Positions 19,201 to 24,716 of a DNA stretch of 64,000 bases are shown here, in pieces (the first letter of the stretch is position 1; each line of letters opens with the position of its first letter). Under the pieces are notes generated by a model, which had not been told where the DNA came from, did no database searches, and saw nothing but the letters and a program-made list of their open reading frames with translations. Position numbers and translations under genes: made by a program. This stretch comes from Verrucomicrobiota bacterium (GTDB lineage: Bacteria > Verrucomicrobiota > Verrucomicrobiia > Verrucomicrobiales > DEV007): positions 25,088 through 89,087 of the forward strand of contig JAHDID010000024.1 of the NCBI GenBank assembly GCA_020630975.1. Direction: 5' to 3'.

Positions 19201-19775
19201 GCGGCGGGGTGTCTAGCTCGACGATCTCGATCCAGGTTGTCGGGGAAGACGAGCCCACCGCTGAAGGGACTGAGACTGAGACAGGGCCGGCCAATGTAAT
19301 CGACTCGTCGCTACATGGGATTTTTCATGACCTACCGGTGGATCTGATGTTCGCTGGTTTCCGCATCGACTGGACCGCACCGAAAGAGGGTTTTCAGACA
19401 AAGCCGACGCTTACACCATTTTTTGCCGGTCAGAGCATCCCTGGTGCCACGGTAGAGGTCATCATCAGGGATAGTGTCGGCAATGAGCTGAGTGGAGGAT
19501 CCACCTATGCAGACCCAGCTGGCAATTGGTCGATGGCGGTATCGGCAGATGTCCACCAAGGCTCAAGATACACGCTAGAAGTCCGCCAATTGCCCAACTT
19601 TTGGAGCGAACTCCGAGATGGCGGGATGTACCTAGAGTCTCGCTTTCTGGAGTTCAAAGCTGGCCTGCGCGCCGAGTCGAGCCAGTTCGATGGTTTGGGC
19701 TTCGGCGATATCATTGGCGAAATCACCGAGGCCCTCACGTTAGAGGAATTTGTCGCTTTCCTAGCGGTAGCTTAA
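13296..19775 (+). CDS. giant LEPR-XLL-type secreted protein with metzincin and Calx-beta domains (2159 aa)
   Basis: Tandem paralogue of the preceding gene, half its length. The N-terminal motif is LESRVLYSAAP (residues 28-38), with Ser in place of the usual Pro. SIGYN heptads follow at 62-75. The protease domain has HEMGHVIGLAD (182-192), again an Asp-type third zinc ligand, and DVMYG as Met-turn. Residues about 240-1340 are ITGTGG/RGV repeats closely resembling the first protein. Then come three Calx-beta-like domains (about 1344-1459, 1462-1580 and 1582-1702, pattern VTRSG...GTVTF...ETVKTI), two VCBS or cadherin-like units, and the shared C-terminal block (about 2000-2159) with an Ig-like stretch and an ending that resembles the first protein (GDIIGEI). 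Its stop shares a TTAA palindrome with the convergent gene. Presumably exported and surface-linked; the substrate is unknown. Confidence 0.88.
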   Translation: MKPLWQKFQAFLSGQVDDLGREPLAETLESRVLYSAAPVASPVVVEHLVVDEAFSAESSSDSIGYNFSSIGYNSVEESGAHGATVRVLNADQLDWLVDAAVARWEQAGLSDEQLAALGEISYEIVDLDGPALGYAEGSRVIMDADAAGSGWYIDLTPADDTEFTGATHGSVEGMDLLSVLVHEMGHVIGLADVYDAERVSDVMYGLFETGERRSIDSGRAEGAEAFSLLGRHFAAANVDTGNGIVDVTGDATDVSTFTEVAGNLFLNGVDLGIATSAVTQLNYIGSGAANDVVRFEGTLNFGDTAIDIGSTVSGGGSAGVLEIDFRGHVNLTGNGSFTGVAHRTIEFDPDDILATTSGITTENGNISLTAIRDDSDGDGIRTREGTTTLQSITGDIYLEGEANGPGSFTKGVFLGNNGTATIQTSGDITIVGRSAGDDDSNIGVHLLATASVQTTGSGSISINGTGGGGNVDNDGDGHTSNGGIIIEGQLSSQSGGITLVGVGGSGLGDSAAGNDGVYLVGASAVIQSSGGLISITGTGGQTATTGGISDSNRGVYIDEGSIVATGNASIRIEGIGGVGNSGNRGVDIDHEGQSISAVNGDITIIGTGGTGNTPSAIANEGVRLSDEITVTGTGNIIIQGTGGTGGFDINNHGNHRGINFNDIDAVLSTTSGSITLTGAGGTATDSDQNDGVHFGSTGDRLVSTSGTITINGSAGSGRGESRGVHLTVDTVISTGGDVSITGFGGLNDESGGVPTIAAVNNIGVDVVGNIAVTGSGNLTITGTGGEGDGGLRGVEIDNSVSVENGVLTIIGQGGTGITATGTSNEGVRFNAAVNATGSGRVVVQGTGGTSGFDTANNNGNNRGVFFNTSSATITTTSGSIRITGVGGANVDSDDNNGVHFGSTGDRLVSSTGDIIVNGTGGNGRNGNKGINLSSGAILRTGGDISITGVGGNNNETGGVPTGAADNNIGIELDGIVTTTGAGTITVNGTGGRGDSDQHGIEMDSDTAAIRSVDGAISFIGIGGVPVAASGGKEANQGIRLNLGSIRTSGAGTISLSGTGGDGEEFHHGVVIGGDGGDTFLLESLGTGSISVVGSGGGNIVGAEESAGVYVADGGRIRSSTAAISITGTGGTGSNARGVVFTTGGNLLSTSGDVSIVGNGNGSDDSDGIQFSGGQVSSGGGALTLRGIASGTGEGIQMSSASDVVGGGTQTGAIDLITDKYSGSFGQVQTTGDINFTSVTAGRAIFVGVNDDLAEDSSDVEQSSGLEIADDELVNIADGFGNLNFTSTGDITVDIHGKTADAVQNGGTVSIGSLDVDSVVTVGGQSYRVREESPNFDIQEVIELDLSANQSTVEETQSGANSFSFTVTRSGSTKGTTAVNYLVTSAAADAADFGGTMPSGTVTFAPTETVKTITIDVFGDRDVELDEVFTVTLSGQVDTFSTAIDYQSSTANSTIVNDDIDLTLSPGSLSLSEGASGSTSYLYTVTRSGATDGVSTVNYAVTGSGANPADNSDVIGTLPSGTITFNAGETVKTIEIAVSGDLDIEPDEAFTLTLSGAADSIGAHAVDVPVTSVVSTIQNDDTPIAHLTVVTDGIDPLGSGGVATDIVFAVDLRNASGQALVNDTGSAITFVLTDLGTGTATAGSDYGSLPATISIADGASVGTVTIPVVDDGDAEPTETVVAQISSPSLGVIGTAIATADIVDIKGQSNVAPVANDDENFAIESGGFGNSSLGSSATGNTMGGVGVSASDVADTDADATDDPSAGDGSVVVTSIAYTGTPFLGSSHLGGSVSSLSTSANGTQVDGAYGTLTIGADGSYEYQVNEAVADFLNTGDTATDTFTYTISDGVSSGVSASLTIHVQGQNDDPTPSPISATTYEDGNGGDTAASGNAIAVTADSDDANTALSITSIEGQPVNSMAATRVESTYGAIEIDASGAWLYTLDSELPQVQALATGQVATEVFHFEVSDGSGGVSSSTISIQVVGEDEPTAEGTETETGPANVIDSSLHGIFHDLPVDLMFAGFRIDWTAPKEGFQTKPTLTPFFAGQSIPGATVEVIIRDSVGNELSGGSTYADPAGNWSMAVSADVHQGSRYTLEVRQLPNFWSELRDGGMYLESRFLEFKAGLRAESSQFDGLGFGDIIGEITEALTLEEFVAFLAVA
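13478..13514 (+). repeat. dispersed 21-bp-period element, locus 2 (2 copies, in coding sequence)
   Basis: TTCAATAGGGTACAAT (13478-13493) and CTCAATAGGGTACAAT (13499-13514), 21-bp period. They encode SIGYNFS and SIGYNSV in the second giant protein, at the equivalent place to locus 1. The 5-base spacers differ between the two loci. Confidence 0.9.
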
Positions 19776-20434
19776 CTACCCGCATCGAGGAGTTCGTCGA
19801 TCTTGCGACTGACGTCCTCAGCGTCGAAGCCCATTTTGGCAGCTAGAGGTACTACGAGTACGCTCTCCCAATCGGCGATAGTGCCATCGGCCAAGATCAC
19901 CTTACACAGGTCGGTCAAGTAGTTGACCCGCTCCTCTGCGCTCTCTGGGATAGCGGTATCGATGTAGTCGGGACACAGCACACACTCGTTGTAGATGCTG
20001 TTCACCCAGCGCTCGGAGATACCCAACTGAGAGCCGATCTCTAGGATGGTGCGATCCTCTTCAGGGTCGAATTGGCCGTCCACTGTCGCCAGCATGATCA
20101 GGTCGCTCAGGTGGCTGCGCTTTTGAGCAAAATCTTCGACTCCGCTACCTTCGCTATCAGCTGGAGCGTCAGCATATTGGATCTGGATGCTGTACTCGGC
20201 ATCCAGTGCCGTGACTTTTTCTTTGGTGGAAGCGATCAGAGAATCATCGTCCGAGGCTCGCACTTTGTAGTCGATCGACTTAGCGGACTCGCATTTGACC
20301 ATCCAGTTTTGAGCGATGGCTTGGAGAGCTGAGAGATCGGCGCTTTGCTCGAGAATCACCTCGAGATGTTCGTCATTGTGGCGTTGGATTTCCATGGATG
20401 CGCTGATCATAGAGGCAGTGCAGGCATTTGGCAA
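19772..20434 (-). CDS. TerB-like domain protein
   Basis: 220 aa, cytoplasmic by appearance. Residues about 105-215 resemble the TerB/DjlA-N helical fold: LSDLIMLATVDGQFDPEED, then LGISERWV, then a second helix pair LCKVILADGTIADWE with acidic residues typical of the metal-binding TerB core. The N-terminal half (about 1-100) is not recognised. The start is uncertain: Met1, or Met15 (MEIQRHND, at 20392), which looks like a natural N-terminus. The gene converges on the second giant gene, and both stops use the same TTAA at 19772-19775. It is divergent from the gene at 20522. Function in this context is unknown. Confidence 0.75.
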   Translation of the reverse strand: MPNACTASMISASMEIQRHNDEHLEVILEQSADLSALQAIAQNWMVKCESAKSIDYKVRASDDDSLIASTKEKVTALDAEYSIQIQYADAPADSEGSGVEDFAQKRSHLSDLIMLATVDGQFDPEEDRTILEIGSQLGISERWVNSIYNECVLCPDYIDTAIPESAEERVNYLTDLCKVILADGTIADWESVLVVPLAAKMGFDAEDVSRKIDELLDAGS

Positions 20435-20521
20435 CCTGACGCTTTTTGGTTCTGTTTCGAGACTTGACCGGCTTTGGATTGTGCCGTATTTCGCGCGCCC
20501 ATTCAGTTCAGCTCATAATCC

Positions 20522-21430
20522 ATGCGTAAGACCACCAAGATCGACTTTTTAGCCGTTGCAGAGGACTCTCAGGACCTCGACCTCATTTTATCTCAGCTCT
20601 CTCAAGTGCCTGTGGACAACCACCGCCGCACTATCGAGCACCAAGAGGACTGGCTACGCCTGTCTCACATCGAGATGGGGGACAAGGGCGCTTTCGGTGA
20701 TATGATGCGCATCTCCATGAGCCCTCCCGGCTTCCGCGCCAAGCTCGATGGCTCAGTCGAGGCGCTGGTCTTTCAGTCCGACGAGGGCATGGCGGAGAGC
20801 GCCGCTTTTTACTACGATTTCGAGACCCGCATTATGGCGCTGCAGCGCAATGCCAAGGCTGTGTCTGCTAGCCAGTTGTCCCACTATTTCAAGCGAGTGG
20901 CCGATGTCGAGACCTTCAATCTGATCCCAGTGCTCAGACCGATCGATCTGAAGAAGGTGCACAGCCTCCAGCAGATCCGCAAAGTGCATCTGTCTGCCAA
21001 TATCACCGATGTCATGGCCACGCTGGACGATATCGACAGCCAGACTGAGTCAATGATCAAAAATGCCATGCAGGCCGAGTCTCCCGCCATCGAGTTGGTG
21101 CTAAAGTCTGGCCGAGGAAAGGAGTCCACACTGAACGAAGCCGTCGCCATGGAAGTGCTAGAGTCATGGCTCAAGATCCATCGCAACTATGCCGACGATG
21201 AGAACGAGATCGTCAAAAAGATCCAGATCACTGGCAAAGACAATACTGGCGAGCGTCTGGACTACGACATCCTCAAAGACCGGATGTACACCGGTATGGA
21301 GTACGACTGGGTGCCAGACCCCGAGCAGCTCTGGGAAAACCGCAAACAGCAGCTACAGGTCGCCTGGGATTTGAATCACAAGAATGTGTATCAAAACCTG
21401 AAAGAGATGCTGCCTAGTGGCGGCGAGTAG
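20522..21430 (+). CDS. uncharacterised protein, DUF6731-like
   Basis: 302 aa, no signal peptide or membrane segment. The opening (MRKTTKIDFLAVAED), a Phe-rich YYDFETRIMALQRN segment near residue 100, and an all-soluble alpha/beta composition remind me of the DUF6731 family, whose function is not established. I cannot confirm this without a profile search. The gene is divergent from the TerB-like gene with an 87-bp gap, so the two may share a control region. It is followed by a long intergenic region with a dispersed repeat. Confidence 0.65.
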   Translation: MRKTTKIDFLAVAEDSQDLDLILSQLSQVPVDNHRRTIEHQEDWLRLSHIEMGDKGAFGDMMRISMSPPGFRAKLDGSVEALVFQSDEGMAESAAFYYDFETRIMALQRNAKAVSASQLSHYFKRVADVETFNLIPVLRPIDLKKVHSLQQIRKVHLSANITDVMATLDDIDSQTESMIKNAMQAESPAIELVLKSGRGKESTLNEAVAMEVLESWLKIHRNYADDENEIVKKIQITGKDNTGERLDYDILKDRMYTGMEYDWVPDPEQLWENRKQQLQVAWDLNHKNVYQNLKEMLPSGGE

Positions 21431-21853
21431 CGAAAGCTTTCTCCGTCTTGAGGTGCCTAAAACGTATTGTATACGTACGTAGGGGCCCCTTCAGCTGACC
21501 GACAAGCTAAGAACAGCTTCAAATGTGATGTAGACAAATCCCGTGGTCCTAACGGCCTGACTATCTCGGCCGAAGCATACGGCTCAGCCTGCCGGGCAGC
21601 TAAAGGCAGCCCCTTGAGCTTGAGTCTTCGGCGGTTTTAGTGTGCGCTCTAGTAGCTCCACCTGTTGAGATCAGGTCTCTAAGCATGGCTGCGATCTCGA
21701 TTGCGATGCGGGTGAAGCGTTGAAACACAAAGTGATGGATGACTTCGCCTAGAGTGATGCCCTCGACTGACCCACTTTGTGAAGCGCTTCTTCCTAGTGG
21801 TTTTGTTCTTTGTGTTGACTATTGAGAGAGTGTTTTCGTAGGGTGTTGTGCAG
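21431..21853. other. 423-bp intergenic region rich in inverted repeats
   Basis: No gene seen. It holds an inverted repeat ACGTAT/ATACGT (21462-21476), a copy of the roughly 54-bp dispersed repeat (21568-21620), and a larger imperfect inverted repeat whose arms contain GAAGCG and CACAAAGTG (21714-21734) and the matching CACTTTGTGAAGC (21773-21785). A structured RNA or decayed mobile DNA are both possible. Confidence 0.45.
21568..21632 (+). repeat. dispersed hairpin repeat, copy 1
   Basis: Bases 21568-21620 match 59317-59371 at about 85-90 percent with one 2-base gap. The core reads GGCTCAGCCTGCCG and later AGCCCCTTGA. GCCGAAG (21569-21575) pairs with CTTCGGC (21626-21632), enclosing smaller internal stems such as GGCT/AGCC. 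Intergenic, downstream of the gene ending at 21430. Confidence 0.6.
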
Positions 21854-22483
21854 ATGATGACTCGCTGTTTCGTTACTGTTTTAGGGCTAGGGATATGTGC
21901 TCAGTTGTATTCTTATAGCCAAGATGGCGCTCCGTTTCGAAGGGGTGTGCCTAGGGTTGTGAATAAGCCTAAAGCTCAAGTAAAGACAAGCCTTATGCTT
22001 CGTCCCAATGTAGAAATGCTATTGTCTGAGGACGGTAGCTGGCAAATACATAGGGCGAAAGCTCTGACTGAAGCTCATGTTGAAAAGGACTTTACCATTA
22101 CGCTGAATAGTCTCACTAAGCGGCGTAACAATGCGGTTCGCTACCCTGATGGTACCGGGAAGAGTCAGGTGAAGGCCATGTTCAAGCTAGAGGAGCATCA
22201 GCAGGCTGTTGCTGGATTTAAGGTGCCGATTGAGTTTGATGTCATCTTCGTCAGCCAAGGGGAACGGTTTTCTACAAGTGGGGGAGGTAGACCCAACGAA
22301 ATGCTAGAAGCTCAGATGGAACTTCCTAGTGATATTGAGAAATTGCAGATCATTTTTCAGGCTACCTATCGATACACAGAGCCATCGAAGATTATCGAAA
22401 TTGATCTAGGTACACACGAGATTCTCGATGTCGTTGCCGAGTTTAAGCGTTTTGCTGATAAGGCCGCTAGTGAAGAAGAGTGA
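21854..22483 (+). CDS. small secreted protein of unknown function
   Basis: About 209 aa from the ATG at 21854 (an in-frame GTG lies 6 bases upstream). The N-terminus MMTRCFVTVLGLGICAQLYS is a probable signal peptide. The mature part is basic then mixed, with a beta-rich segment (FKVPIEFDVIFVS, LQIIFQATYRY) and no recognised domain. The gene is visibly more AT-rich than its neighbours. It lies between two repeat-bearing intergenic regions, which could mean recent acquisition, although that is only suggestive. Confidence 0.65.
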   Translation: MMTRCFVTVLGLGICAQLYSYSQDGAPFRRGVPRVVNKPKAQVKTSLMLRPNVEMLLSEDGSWQIHRAKALTEAHVEKDFTITLNSLTKRRNNAVRYPDGTGKSQVKAMFKLEEHQQAVAGFKVPIEFDVIFVSQGERFSTSGGGRPNEMLEAQMELPSDIEKLQIIFQATYRYTEPSKIIEIDLGTHEILDVVAEFKRFADKAASEEE

Positions 22484-22500
22484 CCAAAGGCTCGATACTG

Positions 22501-22835
22501 CGGATGGGCGTTGCGGGCCACTCGCTAGGCGCTCGCCGCCACATTTTGATTGCTTCGATTAGGTATATTGAGGGAGTAGAAAAGTGGCGGCGAGCGTCCA
22601 GCGAGTGGAGTTTCAACGGGCAAAGGCAATGCCTGTAGAGGAGTGGCGGATGGGCTTTGCGGGCCACTCGCTAGGCGCTCGCCGCCACATTTTGATTGCT
22701 TCGATTAGGTATATTGAGGGAGTAGAAAAGTGGCGGCGAGCGTCCAGCGAGTGGAGTTTCAACGGGCAAAGGCAATGCCTGTAGAGGAGTGGCGGATGGG
22801 CTTTGCGGGCCACTCGCTAGACGCTCGCCGCCACA
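22501..22835. repeat. 146-bp tandem array of palindromic (REP/BIME-like) units
   Basis: Two full units start at 22501 and 22647 and a partial third at 22793 (period 146). Each full unit holds two 25-base arms (22518-22542 with 22584-22608, and 22664-22688 with 22730-22754) that are reverse complements with about two mismatches. The conserved arm core is GTGGCGGCGAGCG. The third unit keeps only the left arm (22810-22834). The array fills the space between two convergent genes. Its layout resembles REP/BIME elements, but no REP-associated (RAYT) transposase gene is in the window. Confidence 0.85.
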
Positions 22836-22849
22836 GTTGCGTATCCAGT

Positions 22850-23983
22850 TTACCTATCAAGAGGCAGCGTTTGCGATAGTGCGGGGCTTTGATTAGCCAC
22901 GGTATTTTCCAATAGCTCGGGGCCGCGTTTGATTGCCTCGTGTAGGGGGATTTCTCCTCTGTCGATAGGGGTGACTTGGTCGAATGTGGCTGACCAGTCG
23001 CTGCTTTCATTGGCTAGGGCTCCGCAGTAAGCATGTATGGGTTTGCCGCTGGCTTTCGCCATCGTTGCTACACCCGTCGGAGCTTTGCCTTGTAGGGATT
23101 GGCTATCGATTTGGCCCTCGCCAGTGATCACTAGGTCTGCCCAGTCGATCCAGCGTTGGAGATCGATTGCTTCGGCGATCATTTTGAATCCGGGCACGAG
23201 TTGTGCGTTTAGAAAGACAGAGCAGCCAAAGCCGAGTCCGCCTGCGGCGCCACTACCGGGTGCTGTTGCGGCCTCCTGTCGTTGGGTGATTTCTATCAAG
23301 TGACCTAGCCGATCTTCATGCGCTCGGAAGTCGTCGGCAGCGATGCCTTTCTGCGGTCCATAGACTGCGGTGCAGCCCGCAGGGCCGAGTACGGGATTGG
23401 TCACATCGCAGGCTACGGTCACGCGGGGCCATGTGGTGGTGCTAGGAGCGATGATCTGGGAGATATGCTTTATCTTGCTCGGCATATCCAGGGCGTTACC
23501 GTCGGTATCTAGAAAGCGGTAGCCGAGTGCTTGAGCCATGCCCGTGCCACCATCGTTGGTCGCGCTGCCTCCGATGCCTAGTAGGATGTGCTCGGCACCC
23601 TGTTTGATCGCATGGCCAATCATCTCGCCCGTACCATAGGTCGAGGCTCGCCACGGATCGTTTTGTTGATCGCCGACTCGCCAGAGCCCAGAGGCTTCGG
23701 CCATTTCGATAGCAGCGGTCTGGGTTTCCGCGATCCATCCGTAGCCAGCTACCACCGGAGAGCCTAGAGGATCGGACACTGTGGTCTCGATCCACTCGCC
23801 CCCAGCAGCGTCGGTCAGGGCTCGCGACATGCCTTCGCCACCATCGGCTACTGGGCAGATATGGGTCTCGATATTGGGATCCAGTCGGGCTAGTCCACGA
23901 GCTATCGCCAAGCATGCCTCGCGCGCTGTCATGGAGCCTTTGAACTTGTCGGTAGCGATGAGTATTTTGCGAGGTGCTGCCAT
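22850..23983 (-). CDS. garK: glycerate kinase
   Basis: 377 aa, the usual length for the GarK/GlxK glycerate kinase family, which phosphorylates D-glycerate with ATP in the cytoplasm. Diagnostic segments are the N-terminal DKFKGSMTA, CPVADGGEGM near residue 45, STYGTGEMIGHA, GIGGSATNDGGTGMAQALG near 135-155, and GEGQIDSQSLQGKAP near 300. The gene ends next to the palindromic array. The kinase is clear; whether the product is 2- or 3-phosphoglycerate is not decided by the sequence. No glyoxylate-pathway neighbours are in view. Confidence 0.92.
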   Translation of the reverse strand: MAAPRKILIATDKFKGSMTAREACLAIARGLARLDPNIETHICPVADGGEGMSRALTDAAGGEWIETTVSDPLGSPVVAGYGWIAETQTAAIEMAEASGLWRVGDQQNDPWRASTYGTGEMIGHAIKQGAEHILLGIGGSATNDGGTGMAQALGYRFLDTDGNALDMPSKIKHISQIIAPSTTTWPRVTVACDVTNPVLGPAGCTAVYGPQKGIAADDFRAHEDRLGHLIEITQRQEAATAPGSGAAGGLGFGCSVFLNAQLVPGFKMIAEAIDLQRWIDWADLVITGEGQIDSQSLQGKAPTGVATMAKASGKPIHAYCGALANESSDWSATFDQVTPIDRGEIPLHEAIKRGPELLENTVANQSPALSQTLPLDR

Positions 23984-24063
23984 GGTCTCGCACTAGCGTC
24001 GCTAAAGAAACCTGCCCCTGCAAGCGTAAGAAATCGGAGAGCTCTGGCTTTTGCTATAGTGAT

Positions 24064-24498
24064 ATGAATACTGTAGATGAGCCAAAGCTAGATATGTCGT
24101 CCCTCGTGGATGTGAGTTTCCTACTGTTAATCTATTTTCTCGTCTCCTCGACGCTGGAGCCCAGAGAATCTGATATCGGTATGACGATGCCGGATTCTAT
24201 AGGGCAGGTACATCCGATGGACCTGATCATCGATGAAATGCGCATCGATCTGGAGGCGAATGGAGACATCCGTCTCAATGAGGAGCTACTTGAGACTGGG
24301 CCCCACAGTCGCGAGCTGCCGATATTGATCGATCGACTGGCCACCTATGTGGATAGCGCGGAGGTCGCCGACGTCGAGCCAAAGGTGATCCTGGCGGCGA
24401 ATGATGCGGCAAATGGGCAGCGCTTTGTGGATGTTTTGAATGCTTTAGCGCACCAGGATGTGCAGATACGAAATGTGGCGTTGGCTGGGTTTGAGTGA
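24064..24498 (+). CDS. ExbD/TolR-type biopolymer transport protein (orphan)
   Basis: 144 aa from ATG 24064; a longer frame upstream overlaps the start of the divergent glycerate kinase gene and lacks family similarity. One N-terminal membrane helix (VDVSFLLLIYFLVSS) carries the Asp (D16) that in ExbD/TolR is needed for proton-driven coupling. The rest is a periplasmic domain ending in VLNALAHQDVQIRNVALAGFE, typical of the family. ExbD/TolR works with ExbB/TolQ and energises outer-membrane transporters through TonB, or the Tol system. None of these partners is in the window, so it must act with proteins encoded elsewhere. An 8-bp microsatellite begins inside its stop codon. Confidence 0.85.
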   Translation: MNTVDEPKLDMSSLVDVSFLLLIYFLVSSTLEPRESDIGMTMPDSIGQVHPMDLIIDEMRIDLEANGDIRLNEELLETGPHSRELPILIDRLATYVDSAEVADVEPKVILAANDAANGQRFVDVLNALAHQDVQIRNVALAGFE

Positions 24499-24544
24499 GG
24501 AGGAGAGGAGGAGAGGAGGAGAGGAGGAGAGGAGGAGAGGAGGA
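24497..24544 (+). repeat. 8-bp microsatellite (GAGGAGGA)x6
   Basis: Six perfect copies of GAGGAGGA, 48 bases, all purine on this strand. It begins within the TGA stop of the ExbD-like gene, so slippage could change copy number without altering the protein. Confidence 0.95.
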
Positions 24545-24564
24545 GCGTTTTTTGGGGCGGGTAG

Positions 24565-24584
24565 CGGCATTTCTTAAAATGCCG
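24565..24584 (+). terminator. hairpin downstream of the ExbD-like gene
   Basis: CGGCATTT (24565-24572) and AAATGCCG (24577-24584) form a perfect 8-bp stem with a CTTA loop, followed by GTTTC. The short T-run makes it a weak terminator candidate. A further 6-bp hairpin, GAAAAC/GTTTTC, lies at 24617-24632. Confidence 0.45.
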
Positions 24585-24661
24585 GTTTCATTGCAACTGG
24601 GCGCTGGATGGGGGCGGAAAACTGGGGTTTTCTGCTACGGCTGTGCGGCCATGGCGGCATA

Positions 24662-24695
24662 AGAAAACCTCGACAGTTGACTGCCGAGGTTTTCT
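24662..24695 (-). terminator. rho-independent terminator of secDF
   Basis: AGAAAACCTCG (24662-24672) and CGAGGTTTTCT (24685-24695) form a perfect 11-bp stem with a 12-base loop. The lower stem is A/T-rich, so each strand ends with TTTTCT. It begins 22 bases beyond the stop of secDF on the minus strand and could also stop transcription from the plus strand. Confidence 0.8.
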
Positions 24696-24716
24696 AAAAA
24701 GGTATGGAGCCTTTAC

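Noticed and set aside
22467..23010. several 60-80-aa frames on both strands across the 146-bp array
   Set aside because: They repeat because the DNA repeats; they encode the palindromic arms and have no independent support.
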